NCBI RefSeq assembly: GCF_029168945.1
Contig: NC_083602.1
Coordinates: forward strand, 47,367,442-47,431,441
Length of the DNA stretch: 64,000 nucleotides
From: Cannabis sativa
Lineage: Eukaryota > Streptophyta > Magnoliopsida > Rosales > Cannabaceae
Direction of reading: 5' to 3'
Shown in pieces: positions 13,301 to 25,839 of this stretch. The position numbers and the translations under genes were made by a program. Every line of letters begins with the position of its first letter. Within the stretch, counting starts at the first letter, position 1. A model generated the notes under the pieces. That model searched no databases. It worked only from the letters and a program-made list of their open reading frames with translations, and was not told where the DNA came from.

Positions 13301-14999
13301 GAATAAGACCAAAAGCTAGACCCGGAACCGGACCCGGACCCAACTCGAACCCAGACCAGGATCATAATCAAGGACTTAGACCCAGAATTGAATACAGACT
13401 CAGATCGGGATTGGAACATGGGACTCGGACCCAACCTAGACCAAGACCAAGGACCCGAACCCGAACCTGAACTCAGACGAAAACATGGAACCATACTACG
13501 GACACAGAACTAGGGTTGAGACCTAGAACCGCACCCCATTCTCGATCTCGAACCCGAACTCAGAAATGGGACATGGGACCTAAACCAGAACCAGACTGAG
13601 ACCCGTGACAGTGATCCAGATCTTGACTTGGGATTCGGGTAACAGGGCCTGGAACAGACCAGTAGGCTGTGTCTAGATCTGGGACTAAGACTAGGACCAA
13701 AACTAAGATGAAGAACCAAACCTGCACCCAGACCTAGACCTGGGAACCAAAATTAGAACCTGATAAAGAATCGCAGAACCAGGACCCTAGAACAAGACTA
13801 GGACCGTGACCAGGACCCGGACCCAAACCTAGAACCGAACACAGACCTAGCCTCAGACCCAAACTAGGACAGGAACTCGGGCTCGGACACGGTCTTGTAC
13901 CCAAACCGGAACTGAGACCCGGACCTGGACCTAAATCTGGGACCCGATCCCAAACATAGACTTGGACCTAGATAGGGATTCAGATACAAAACTAGACTCG
14001 GACCAAGACCCAGACTGGGATCAAAATGCTGGAACTAGATCTGGACCGAGATCCTGACTAAGACCCAAACTTTGACCCGCACTCGGGATCGAAACTTGGA
14101 CCTGGACCCGATCCTAGACCCATATCGGGGTCGAGACTTGCACCCAAACCTGAACACAGACTCTGACCCGAACTCAAACACCCACACCTAGAATCAGACC
14201 AAAAGCGAGACCCGGACTCAGACACAACTCGAACCCAGACCAGGATCAGAACCAAGGACTTAGACCCAGAACTGAATCAAGACTCAGATCGGGATTGGAA
14301 CTTGGGACTCGGACCCAACCTAGACCAAGACCCAGGACGCGAACCCACACCCGGAGCCTGATATGGACCTAGACTTAAATCAGGACCCAAACCCAAACTC
14401 AGACCAGAACTCGAACTTGAACGTACGACCCAGATCGTGGCCCGGCACGAGAAATGGAACCAGACTGGGACCCGAGATTGGGATCCAGATCTGGACCGAG
14501 GGCTTGGATAAAACTCGTAGTCGGTCTCTGGATTTGGGACCCTGCCTTGGACCCGAACCCTGACATGGACCGAACCTACACCCGGACCTAAACCCAATCC
14601 CAAACCCAAAAGTGGACCCGAACCCGTATCCTGTGACCCAAAATTGGAAGCAAAACCGGAAGTTGACCGGGACTGGAACTAGGACTTGGACTTGGAATCA
14701 TAACTGAAATTGGACCTAGATCCAGAACTATAACCGGACTAGGGCCCAGACTCCAAATCAGACCTATACCGGAATTGGGAGCCGGACCCAGATCCCAACC
14801 AAAACCTGGACTCGGGACCCAAACCCGAACCTGAACTCACACGCAAACATGGAACCAGACTAGGGACACAGAACCAGGGTTGGGACCTAGAACCGCACCC
14901 CAATCTCGATGCCGAACCCAAACTCTGAAATGGGACATGGGTCCAAACCAAAAACAGAACGAGACCCGTAACAGTGATCCAGATCTTAACTCGAGATTC

Positions 15000-16900
15000 G
15001 GGTAACGGGGCCTAGAACAGACCAGTACGCGGTGTCTAGATCTGGGACTCAGACTAGGACCAAAACCCAGACGAAGAACCAAACTCGAACCCAGACCTAG
15101 ACCTAGGACCCAAAATTAGAACCTGAACAAGAATCGCCGAACCATGACCCTAGAACAAGACTAGGACCGTGTCAAGGACCCAGACCCAAACCTAGAACCG
15201 AACACAGACCTAGCCTCAGACCAAAACTGAGTCTGGAACTCGGGTCCGAACACGGTCGTGTACCCAGAGGGGAACTGAGACCCGGACCTAGACTTAAATC
15301 TTGCACCCGATCCCAAACACAGACATGGACCTAGATAGGGATCCAGATATGAACCTGGACTCGGACCAAGACCAAGTCTGGGATCAAAATACTGGACCTA
15401 GATCTGGACCGAGATCCTAACCCGAACCCAAACTTTGACTCGCACTCTGCACCCAAACTTGGAGCTAGACCCAAACCTAGACCCAGATCGGGGTCCAGAC
15501 CTGGACACAAACCCGGACATAGACTCGCACCCGAACTCAAACACCCACACCTAGAATCAGACCCAAAGCTAGACCCGGACCCGGACCAAAACTCGAACCC
15601 AGGCCAGGATCAGAACGAAGGACTTAGACCCAGAACTAAATCCAAACTCAGATCGGGATTGGAACTTTGGACTCTTACCCAAACTAGACCAAGTCCCAGG
15701 ACGCGAACCCTCACCCGAAGCCTGATCTGGACCTAGCCTGAAATTTGGACCCGAACCCATACTCAGACCAGTACTCGAACTCCGACCCAAACTCAAACCC
15801 AAACTCCAACTCAAAATCGCAAATGGAACTAGAACCGAACTAGGACTAGTACTATGACAAGGACCTAAACCCCAACCCGAACCCAGATCAAAACCCAGAC
15901 AGAGACCTAAACCCGAACTGACACTAGGACTCGAACCCAAACCTAGACCGGGACCCAAACCCACACAATATCCGAGACCTGGACAAAGAATCAGGATAGG
16001 GACCAAGGAAACAGAACTAGGACTGGGACGAAGAACCCGACCCAGACCCAGAGCCGATCACAGACCTAACCTCAAACCCAAACTAAGACTGGAACTTGGG
16101 CCCGGACTCGGTCGTGTACCTAGACGAGAACTAAGACCCGGGCTTGGACCTAAATCTGGGACACGATCCCAAACACAGACTTGGACCTACATAGGGATCC
16201 AGATACGAAGCTGGACTCGAACCAAGACTAAGACTGGGATCGAAATACTCGACCTAAATATGGACCGAGATCCTGACCCAAACCCAAACTTGGACCTGCA
16301 CTCGGGACCCGAACTTCGACCTGGACCCGAACCTAGACCTAGATCGGGGTCTAGACCTGGACACAAACCCGGACACAGACTCGCACCCAAACTCAAACAC
16401 CCATACCTAGAATCAGACCCAAAGCTAGACCCGAACCCGGACCCAAAGTCGAACCCAAACCAGGATCAGAGCCAAGAACTTAGAGCAAGAACTAAATCCA
16501 AACTTAGATCTGGATTTGAACTTGGGACTCGGACCCAACCTAGACAAAGACCCAGGACGCGAACCAACACTGGGAACCTGATCTAGACATAGACTTAAAT
16601 CCGGACCCGAACCCATACTCAGACCCGGACTCGAACTCCATCCCGAACTCAAACCCAAACTCGAACTTAGAATCGCAAATGGAACTATAACCGAAATAGG
16701 ACTAGGACCGGGATCATGACCTAAACCTAAACCCGAACCTAGATCAAAACCCAGACAGAGACTTAAACCCGAAACGACACTAAGACTCGAACCTGAACCT
16801 AGACCGGAACCCAAACAAACACAATAATCGGGACCTGGACACAGAATAAGGATAGGGACCTGGGAAACAGAACTAGGACCAGGACTTAGAACCCGACCTG
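15000..16900 (+). repeat. Amplified satellite block b (copy 2)
   Basis: This is the partner of about 1100-3000. It has the same half-length unit (anchors 15827 and 16673, against 1907 and 2744) with the same internal deletion junction, and the same small variants in the same order at a nearly constant offset of 13.9 kb. Confidence 0.7.
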
Positions 16901-19900
16901 AACCCAGCCCTGGACCCGAACCCACACCCGGACTGAACCTAGTCCCAAACCCAAAAGTGGAACCGAACTAGTACCTTGTGACTAAAAATTGGAACCAAAA
17001 ATGGAAGTTGACCGGGACTGGAAGAAGGACTTGGACTTGGAATCATAACAGAAGTTGGACGTAGATCCAGAACTTTAACCGGACAAGGACCTGGACTCCA
17101 AATCAGACCTAGAGCCGAATTGGGAGACGGACCCGGATCCCAACCCAAACCTGGACTCGAGACCCGAACCAGAACCTAAACTCAAACACAAACTTGGAAC
17201 CAGACTAGGGACACAGAACCAGGGTCGGGACCTAGAACCGCACCCCAGTCTCGATCCCGAACCCAAACTCAGAAATGGGACCTAGGACCTAAACCAGAAC
17301 AAGACCGAGAGCCGTGAAAGTGATCAAGATCTTGACTCGGGATTCGGGTAACGGGGCCTGGAACATACGAGTAGTCAGTGTCTACATGTGGGACTCAAAC
17401 TAGGACCAGAACCCAGACGAAGAACCAAACTCGAACCCAGACCTAGACCTAGGACCCAAAATTAGAACATGAAGAAGAATCGATGAACCAGGACCCTAGA
17501 ACAAGACTAGGACCGCGACCAGGACCCAGACCCAGACCTAGAATCGAACACAGACCTAGCGTCAGACCCAAACCTGAGACTGAAACTCGGGCCCGAACAT
17601 GGTCGTGTACCCATACCGGAATTGAGACCCAGACTTGGAGCTAAATCTGGGACCCGATCCCAAACATAGACTTGTACCCAGACTGTGATAGAAATGCTTG
17701 ACCTAGATCAGGACAGAGATACTGACCCAGACCCAAACTTGGACCCGCACTCGGGATAAGAACTTGGACCTGGACCCGAACCTTGACCAGGATTGGGGTC
17801 CAGACCTGGACACAAACCTGGACACAAACTCGGACCCAAACTCAAACACCCACACCTAGAATCAGACCCGAAGATAGACCCGGACCCGGACCCGGACCAA
17901 AACTCGAACACAGACCAGGATCAGAACAAAGGACTTAGACCGAGAACTGAATCCAGACTCAGATCGAGATTGGAACCTAGGACTTGGACCCAACCTAGAC
18001 CAAGACCCAGGACACGAACCCACACCCGGAGCCTGATCTGGACCTAGACTTAAATATTGTCCCGAACCCAAACTCAGAACAGGACTTGAGCTCCGACCCG
18101 AACTCAAACTCAAACTCGAACTCAAAATCGCTAATGGAATCAGAACCGAACTTGGACTAGGACAAGGACCAGGAACTAAACCCAAACCTGAACCCAAATA
18201 AAAACCCAGACATAGACCTTAACATGAACGGAGACTAGGACTCGAACCCGAACCTAGACCGGGACCCAAACCCACACAATAACCGAGACCTGGACCCAAA
18301 ATAACGATAGGGACCTGGGAAACAGAACTAGGACCAGGACCTAGTACCCGACCCAGACCCAAACTTGAACGTAGGACCCAGGTCGTGACCCGGTACTAGA
18401 ATTAGAACCAGACTGGGACCCGAGATTGGGATCCGGATCTCGACCCAGGGCTTGGACAAAACTCGTAGTCGGTGTCTAGATTTGGGACTCGGCCCTTGAC
18501 CCGAACCCTGACAAGGACCCGAACCCACAACTGGACCTGAACCCAGTCCCAAACCCAAAAGTGGACCCGAACTAGTACCTTGTGACCCAAAATTGGAAAA
18601 AAAACTGGAAGTTGACCGTGAGCCCTAGTACCCGACCCAGACCCAAACTTGAACCTAGGACCCGGCTCTTGACTTGACACAAGAAATGGAACCAGACAAG
18701 GACGCGAGATTGGGATCCGGATCTGGACCAAGGGCTTGGATAAAACCCGTAGTCGGTGTCTGGATTACGCACCCAGCCCTAGACCCAAACCTTGACAAGA
18801 ACCCGAACCCACACCTGGACCTGAACCAAGTCTCAAACTAGTACCTTGTGACCCAAAATTGGAACCAAAACTCGAAGTTGATCGGGACTGGAACTAGGAC
18901 TTGGACTTGGAATCATAACTGAAATTGGACCTTGATCCAGAACCGTAACTAGACCTGGACCCGGATTCCAAATTAGACCTAGACCCAAATTGGGAGCCGA
19001 ACCCGGATCCCAACCCAAACCTGGACTCGGGACCCGAACACGAACCTGAACTTTGATTCAAACATGGAACCAGACTACGGACATAGAACCAGGGATGGGA
19101 CCTAGAACCGCACCCTGTCTCGATCCCGATCCAAAACTCTGAAATGGGACCTACGACCTGAACTAGAACTAGAACGAGACACGTGACAGTGATTTAGATC
19201 TTTACTCGGGATTCGGGTGACCGGGCTTGGAACAGACCCGTAGTCGGTGTCTAGATCTAGGACTCTCACTAGGACCAGAAACCCCGACAAAGAACCAAGA
19301 TCGAAATGCTGTACCTAGATCTGGACCGAGATCCTGACCCAGACCCAAACTTGGACCCGCACTCGGGACCCGAACTTGGACCTGGACCCGAACCTAGACA
19401 CAGATCAGCGTCCAGACCTGGACACAAACCCGGACACAGACTCGCACCGGAACTGAAACACCCACACCTAGAATCAGACAAAAAGCTAGACCCGGACCCG
19501 GACCCAAGTCGAACCCAGACCAAGATCAGAACCAAGGACTTAGACCAAGAACTGAATCTAGACTCAGATCGGCATTGGAACTTGGGACTCGAACCCAACC
19601 TAGACCAAGACCCAAGAAGCGAACCCACACCCGGACCCTGATATGTACCTAGACTGAAATCAGGACCTGAACCCAAACTCAGACCAGGACTCGAGCTCCG
19701 ACCCGAACTCAAACCCAAACTCGAACTGAGAATTACAAATGGAACTAGAACTGAACTAGGACTAGGACCAGGACCAGGACCAAAACCCAAACCCGAACCC
19801 AGATCAAAACCCTGACAGAGACCTAAACCCAAACCGAGACTAGGACTCGAACTGAAACATAGACCAAGACCCAAACCCACAAAATAACAGGGACCTGGAC

Positions 19901-21598
19901 CCAGAATCAGGATAGGGACCTGGGAAATAGAACTAGGACCGAGACCTAGTTCTGACCCAGACCAAAACTTGAACCTAGGACCCAGGTCGTGACCCGACAC
20001 CAGAAATGCAACCAGATTGGGACCCGAGATTGGGATCCAGATCTGGACCCAGGGCTTGGACAAAACCCGTAGTAGGTGTCTGGATTTTGGACCCAGCCCT
20101 ACACCCGAACCCACACCCTGACCTGAACCCAGTCCCAAACCCAAAAGTGGACACGAATCCGTACCCTGTGACCCAAAATTGGAACCAAAACCGGAAGTTG
20201 ATCGGGACTTGAACTAGGACTTGGACTTGGAATCATAACAGAAATTGAACCTAGATCAAGAACCGTAACCGGACTAGGACCTGGACTCCAAATCAGACGT
20301 ATTCCCGAAGTGGGAGTTGGACCCGGATCCCCACCTAAACCTGGACTCGGGACCCGAACCCGAACCTGAACTCAGACCCAAACATTGAACCAGACTAGGA
20401 ACACAGAACCAGGGTCGGGACCTAGAACCGCACCCCAGTCTCGATCCCGAACCCAAACACAGAAATGGGACATGGGACCTGAACAAGAACCAAACCTAGT
20501 CCTGGGAAACTGATCCAGATCTTGACTGGAGATTCGGGTAAAGGGGCTTGGAACAGACCAGTAGTCGGTGTCTAGATCAGGGACTCAGACTAGGACCAGA
20601 ACCTAGACGAAGAACAGAACCCGAACCCAGTCCTAGACTTGGCACCACAAATTAGAAGCTGAAAAAGAATCGCCGAACAAGGACCCTAGAACAAGACTAT
20701 GCCGTGACCAGGACCCAGACCTAGACCTAGAACCGAACACAGACCTAGCCTCAGACCCAAACTGAGACTGGAACTCGGGCCACGACACTGTCGTGTACCC
20801 AGACCGCAACTGAGACCCGGACCTTGACCTAAATCTGGGACCCGATCCCAAACACAGACTTGGACCTAGATAGGGATTTAGATATGAAACTTGACTCGGA
20901 CCAAGACGCAGACTTGGATCGGAATGCTGGACCTAGATCTGGACCGAGATCCTTACACAGACCCAAACTTGGACCCGAACTTGGACCTAGACCTGAACCT
21001 AGACCCAGATCGAGGTCTAGCCCTAGACACAAACCCGGACACAGACTCCCACCCGAACTCAAACACCCACATCTAGAATCGAACCAACATCTAGATTCGG
21101 ACCCGGACCCAACTCGAACCCAAACCAGGATCAGAACTAAGGACTTAGACCAAGAACTAAATCCAAACTCAGATTGGGATTGGAGCTTGGGACTTAGACC
21201 CAACCTAGACCAAGACCCAGGACACAAACCCACACGCGGAGCCTGATTCTGACCTAGACTAAAATCACGACCCGAACCCAAACTCATACGATGACTCGAA
21301 CTCCGACCCGAACTCAAATCCAAACTCGAACTCAGAATCGCAAATGGAACTAGAACCGAACTAGGACTAGGACCAGGACCAGGACCTAAACCCAAGCACG
21401 AACACAGATCAAAACCCAGGCAAAGACCTAAACCCGAACCGAGACTAGGACTCAAACCAGAACCTAGACGAAGAAGCAAACCCGAACCCAGACCTAGACT
21501 TGGGACCACAAATTAGAAGCTGAAAAAGAATAGCTGAACAAGGACCCTAGAACAAGACTATGCCGTGACCAGGACCCAGACCCAGACCTAGAACCGAA

Positions 21599-21603
21599 CA
21601 CAG
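21599..21603. repeat. Target-site duplication CACAG, left of the Copia element
   Basis: CACAG immediately precedes the left LTR and recurs directly after the right LTR at 31628-31632. Removing one copy plus the element restores the usual satellite reading GAACCGAACACAGACCTAGC. A 5-bp duplication is the normal Copia integrase footprint. Confidence 0.95.
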
Positions 21604-23513
21604 TGTTGGAAATTATTTTACCAGGATCTAGATTTACTAACAAGTATGTTGGATTAACAACCTAATATGAATTCTAAAACAATGAAAATAAACACATATA
21701 AAGTTAGAAAACCTTATAGTGGGTGCAGCGGAATAATATGACTCTTTCCGTTCAGATCTCTAGCCCTTGATTCCTTTCTGTAGCAGAGCATCACCAAGAT
21801 CTGAACCTGGATCTTCTTTTCTCCTTCTTTGATGCAGAATTTCCATAGTCTTACATACTATGATTGAGATACCACTTGATGTGTGTGGGCACTACTCATC
21901 TCACAAGGATTTCGAAATTTTCTCTCTTTTTCTCTCTTGAATTTCGTGGCTTATCATCCATACAAGAGAAGAGAACAAGGTTGCTTTATATAGGGAAAAG
22001 GGAGAGCACAACTTTCCAAATAAACAGTTTCCTTAATTACTGTGTAATTGATTAACTGCCTTATTTAGTGTGATCCAGCACTTTCCTATTATTGCTAGGC
22101 TTTGATTAGCAATTACCTGGCAATTAAAATTGAAAATAATAATTGGGAAACTCAAACCATGTGGCCAGCGATAGGGGGAAATGGGCCTCACTTGGATTTT
22201 GAAGTTTCCTCAAATTTATTTCTATTTCTCCAAAAATGCCATTTTTCCAATTCTAATCATTTAAATGCCAAAACTAATTATTTAATAACTAAAATAGATT
22301 ATTAAATAATATTGTCATTTAAAATAATTATTAATTAGACATACAAAGTCTCTTAATTAATAATTAAACCTAGAAACCCTTTTCTTTACGATTTCATCCT
22401 TAAACTGTGAGAATTCATAAAGTAGACATAGTCTAACTTTTAGAATTATAATTGATTAATTAAAATAAATTAACTGAGTCTTACAAGCAGTATGATCTCA
22501 ACTAGAATGGGGACCATGGGTCTATATAACTGAGCTTCCAATAAGTCGAACCGAATTTACCAAGTAAATTCCCTAACTTATTAATTCCTCATTGAATCCA
22601 CACTTAGACCTTGGAATTGCACTCTCAGTCATATAGAAACGCTCTATATGTTCCATGATATAGACACGTCATTAGTTATCCATTGTTATAACCCTAATGT
22701 GATCAATGATCCTCTATATAGATGATCTACATTGAACAGGCACTACTGTAACCGCTACACCTTCAATGTATTTTATCCTTAAAACACTTAACCATGTATA
22801 AATGATATTTCACCTAAGTGAAATGAGATCTCCACCATTTATCTTCGTTTGGTTAAGCTCGAAGGAAATCATCCTTTACTTCTATTTTCCAAATAGAAGC
22901 TATAGATTCCATATTGATGTTAGCGCTCCAACTCAATTGCCCTACCGTGTTCCCAAAATGTATGTATTTCCCTGACCAAAAATTAGGCTTAACTAACAAA
23001 TCAAAGAACACGAATAACACTCTTGAGATTGAGCCTAACAACATCAAGATTTCGATCATGTGATCTAGGATCAACTTAGTGATATTGAATTGAATAGATA
23101 TTACGGTAAATTTTAACATATCTAATCAAAGTTCAATATCGGTCCCTTCCGATGTATACTCCATACATCCGATACTAGTAAACTTTTCCAATGTCCTGGA
23201 AAGGACATAACACTTTTCCAAGGTGTAAGAATACCTATCGCTGATTATACCATGTCAGTCTAAATCAAGTGTTCTGACAAATCAGGGAATAAACTTTTGA
23301 ACATATAATTAAGATTATATTCCACTGTGCTGACAACACTATAATCTTATCAAATTCATATGTTCTGGACTTAAAAAGAATTCATACATTATATACATAT
23401 AATCATGAAATAAATCATGTGAACCATGCAACATAAAATGTTATTTCTGATCTTTATTAATAAGTAAATCTGATTATATGAAATGAGTTTTATTTAGGGC
23501 ATAAAACCCAACA
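21604..23513 (-). repeat. 3' LTR of the Copia element
   Basis: This 1910-bp LTR begins TGTTGGAAATT and ends AAACCCAACA on the plus strand, so in element orientation it runs TGTTGGGTTTTATGCCC to CCAACA. It is the downstream LTR because the purine tract borders its right edge at 23514. Short open frames inside (for example 21864-22055 and 22853-23119) also occur at the same places in the other LTR and have no recognisable product. Confidence 0.95.
21984..21993 (-). promoter_or_regulatory. TATA box in the 3' LTR
   Basis: On the minus strand the LTR reads TTTCCCTATATAAAGC, a good plant TATA element, about 380 bp before the LTR end. In this downstream copy, transcription would run left out of the element into the satellite. 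That it is used is inference. Confidence 0.6.
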
Positions 23514-23524
23514 AACTCCCACTT
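23514..23524 (-). other. Polypurine tract of the Copia element
   Basis: Immediately inside the 3' LTR the minus strand reads CAAGTGGGAGTT and then TGTTGGG. This AAGTGGGAG-type tract is the usual Copia plus-strand primer. Confidence 0.8.
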
Positions 23525-23699
23525 GCACTAATATAAAACAAAAAGTGCATTTCAAATAATCATTAACACCTTGATATACCAATCAAGTGTAATAGTAGTA
23601 AACTCCTCATAATAGGATCTGATAGGCTGAATTAAACACAACCTCTTCTCCACCATTACTCTTCCTTAATCACAAAATCCTTGATAATGTGAAATTCCT

Positions 23700-24193
23700 C
23701 TCTATATGTCTACTCTCTTGGGATACTGGATTCTATACTTTTGGGCAACTACTCTTTGGTTATTCAGGAAGTAACCCTAGTAGTTAAAGCAATTTGGAAC
23801 AGTGCCACAAATGTATAGAACTTTCCTTAGACTGAATAAGTATCTTTCCTGCAACTTTTAACATTCAGTCTCTCTCTAGTAGACCAAGAGATTTCAGATA
23901 GGTTTTTACACTTTTCCAAAATCACTACTCGACCCCCAAAGTAATCACCATGTCATCAGCAGACTTTCTAGCACACAGGCAAGTCTCGAAATCTGATGTG
24001 GTGTAGTCTAAGAGTTTCAAAACACACCCTTATCGACTAACATATAGTTCCTCTTCTTAATCTTAAAAATTTACTTGATTGTCTTCCAATGTTCCTCTCC
24101 TAGATTAATCTGATACTTACTCATTACTCCCACTCAACAGCAGGTGTCTGGTCTAAGGCATACTAAAGCATATCTGAGACCTCTCACTGTTGA
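23700..24193 (-). pseudogene. Decayed Copia RNase H region
   Basis: Minus-strand translation of 24193-24134 gives a frame containing RYALVCLRPDTCC and then a TGA stop. Past the stop the same frame continues VGVMSKYQINLGEEHW to about 24080. This is the conserved Copia segment at the RT/RNase H boundary (family pattern S-L-x-Y-A-x-x-C-x-R-P-D-I, then V-S-R-Y-x-x-N-P-G-x-x-H-W). Farther left, LRRTRNYMLV-like sequence appears near 24050, again with stops and frame changes on both sides. Catalytic acidic residues of RNase H could not be placed because the frame is broken so often. Its place next to the purine tract is that expected for RNase H. Confidence 0.75.
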
Positions 24194-24467
24194 TTCAAGA
24201 AATTCTTTCATGGCTTTATCTTTTCTGGAATAGTTGAGACTTTTCCTTAGATAAATAAAATCTATATCTAAGAAGTTGTGAAGCTTCTATAGATTGCCAT
24301 TGGAAAGAAAAATGCTCAGCATCTTACTAAAGTAAGTTGCTTGCATTAGAGTAAGTAATTACCAGGTATACCACAAGCCATAGGTTTAGATAAACTCAAA
24401 CCTATAATACTAGGAACAGGAAGTTTTGTTAAGTCCATTGAATAGACTTATTAACAAAAATTTCCTT

Positions 24468-24824
24468 TCATGTCCTTGTAATAGAAAACTTTAGGTTACT
24501 CCATGTGAATGGATCAAACCATAGTTCTATTGGCTTTCTTCTTAGTTTCTTATCTTGACAATCCATTACTTGTTTAAACTCACAATGGATTTTAATCACT
24601 AGTGTCTTCCAAGTTATAAGAAGGTGAGTTCCTAGAAACTCTCCCACTACAACAAGGTACCGTGAACTATGTCTAAGAAAACTAAATGGTATAGACCTCT
24701 TCAGTTGTGTTAAGACAACAGAGGCAGTGGGATCATCTTGTAACGAATAAGATGATAGAACACTTATGGAATCAAGAAAAAAAATATATCCTTTATTTGC
24801 TACTTTATTTTCAGACTTAGTCAT
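24468..24824 (-). pseudogene. Decayed Copia reverse transcriptase N-terminal region
   Basis: A 118-codon open stretch (MTKSENKVANKG...) lies between the integrase and RNase H remnants. SENKV followed by FFLDS resembles the connector after integrase in Copia polyproteins. RKPIELWF near its end resembles the KPI-x-x-KW-F word at the start of Copia RT. The rest does not align convincingly, and the RT catalytic YVDD box was not found in 24200-24467. The call rests mainly on position, so treat it as a remnant, not a gene. Confidence 0.45.
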
Positions 24825-25099
24825 TTTCTTAGAAAAGTAGTATTTGTTTAAACAAACACTTTCTTATCTAATGACTATGGGATGCTCCACCCCTAATCAC
24901 TTAGAATAGCTAACAAACATGCAAACCAGGGTTAGCAGTTCTAGCTCTTTTGAGATTTCGATTAGGTCATCCATGAATCTAGTAATGATTTACATTAAGT
25001 ATACAACCATTACATCATTCTGAAATTACCATATAAGGATTTAGGCAACGACTAGTAACTAATCATCAATATGCAACTCGAATTTCTGGGGAGGTAAGT

Positions 25100-25612
25100 T
25101 TGGAGATAATTCAAAATCAAATTAATGATCTTTGAACTGCATATCTACTAACTTTTTCTCCACCCCTATCAGTTCGCAAGATCTTTAACCACTTACCATT
25201 GTTAAAAATTCATGAAATTTTTCAAACATTTCAAATTTCTTTTGCGTAAGGTAAAATCTAGAGTGATCGTTTTAAGAATACAATGAGAACTCATATCCAC
25301 CCCTGAATGTACATCCATCTGCGAATGAGATAAAATTTCTTTCAGTGGATATAGGCATATTAACTCTTTGCAGAGAATGATCTTGTCAAAACCACTATGA
25401 ACAAGATACAAATGCCATAGATTTATAAAATATGTGGTTGAATCTTTTGATGACTTAAATTTAGTTACATCAAAGAGTTCATAGAATAGTGCAAGTGGAT
25501 TCTGGTCACAGAATACTAAACTCATACAGTTTGAATCCATTGAAAGAAAATGGTTATTAAACACTTGTGAAAGTGTAACTGTATAATTAGTAATTCTCTC
25601 TTGGACCACCAC
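25100..25612 (-). pseudogene. Decayed Copia integrase (GAG-pre-integrase plus catalytic core fragment)
   Basis: A 136-codon open stretch (25612-25202) contains LWHLYLVHSGFDKI at residues 65-78. This matches the integrase HHCC zinc-binding start (family L-W-H-x-R-L-G-H-x-G-x-x-x-I), with both histidines kept but Arg and Gly replaced. The cysteine pair that should follow is not recognisable. About 25182-25159, in another frame, the minus strand encodes LRTDRGGE, the very conserved word around the second catalytic Asp of Copia integrase. About 100 residues that normally lie between these words are largely missing or scrambled, and stops follow at once. It cannot make active integrase. Confidence 0.75.
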
Positions 25613-25839
25613 TACTAATCTAACTCTATGATTTGCCTATACAAGTAGGAGATATCTAAGATTGAGGATATATATCATTTTGGGATAGAATGCCGGGAAT
25701 ATAATCATATGCGTCATCTAATTTCTTAAGAGAAAATAAGACTTTATATGATTTATAGACCATTCATCCAATGATATGTCATTAAGCTAATTCTAAATGA
25801 ATAAGCTAAGAGGAATTAGGATAATTTCGTTTTAAATAA

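Larger units (their letters stand above)
8292..21603 (+). repeat. RRACYY-hexamer satellite, block 2
   Basis: The same satellite continues in the same orientation and in the same unit phase as before the plastid insertion. Anchor copies lie at about 8773, 10381, 11944, 15827, 16673, 18128, 19733 and 21338. The spacings 8773-10381, 18128-19733 and 19733-21338 are about 1605 bp, a full unit. The interval 16673-18128 is shortened and 15827-16673 is a half-length variant. One anchor is missing between 11944 and 15827 because of a deletion junction near 13453. Another junction near 18615 jumps from GAAGTTGACCG directly to a distant part of the unit. No genes are seen. Confidence 0.95.

Noticed and set aside
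19269..20144. 291-codon minus-strand open frame ending in CRGFW
   Set aside because: Same explanation: satellite sequence in a stop-free frame, with the end set by chance at a rearranged unit.
22853..23119. 88-codon frame inside the LTR, also at 30967-31233 in the other LTR
   Set aside because: It is present in both LTRs because they are duplicates, lies in the U3 region, and has no recognisable product.
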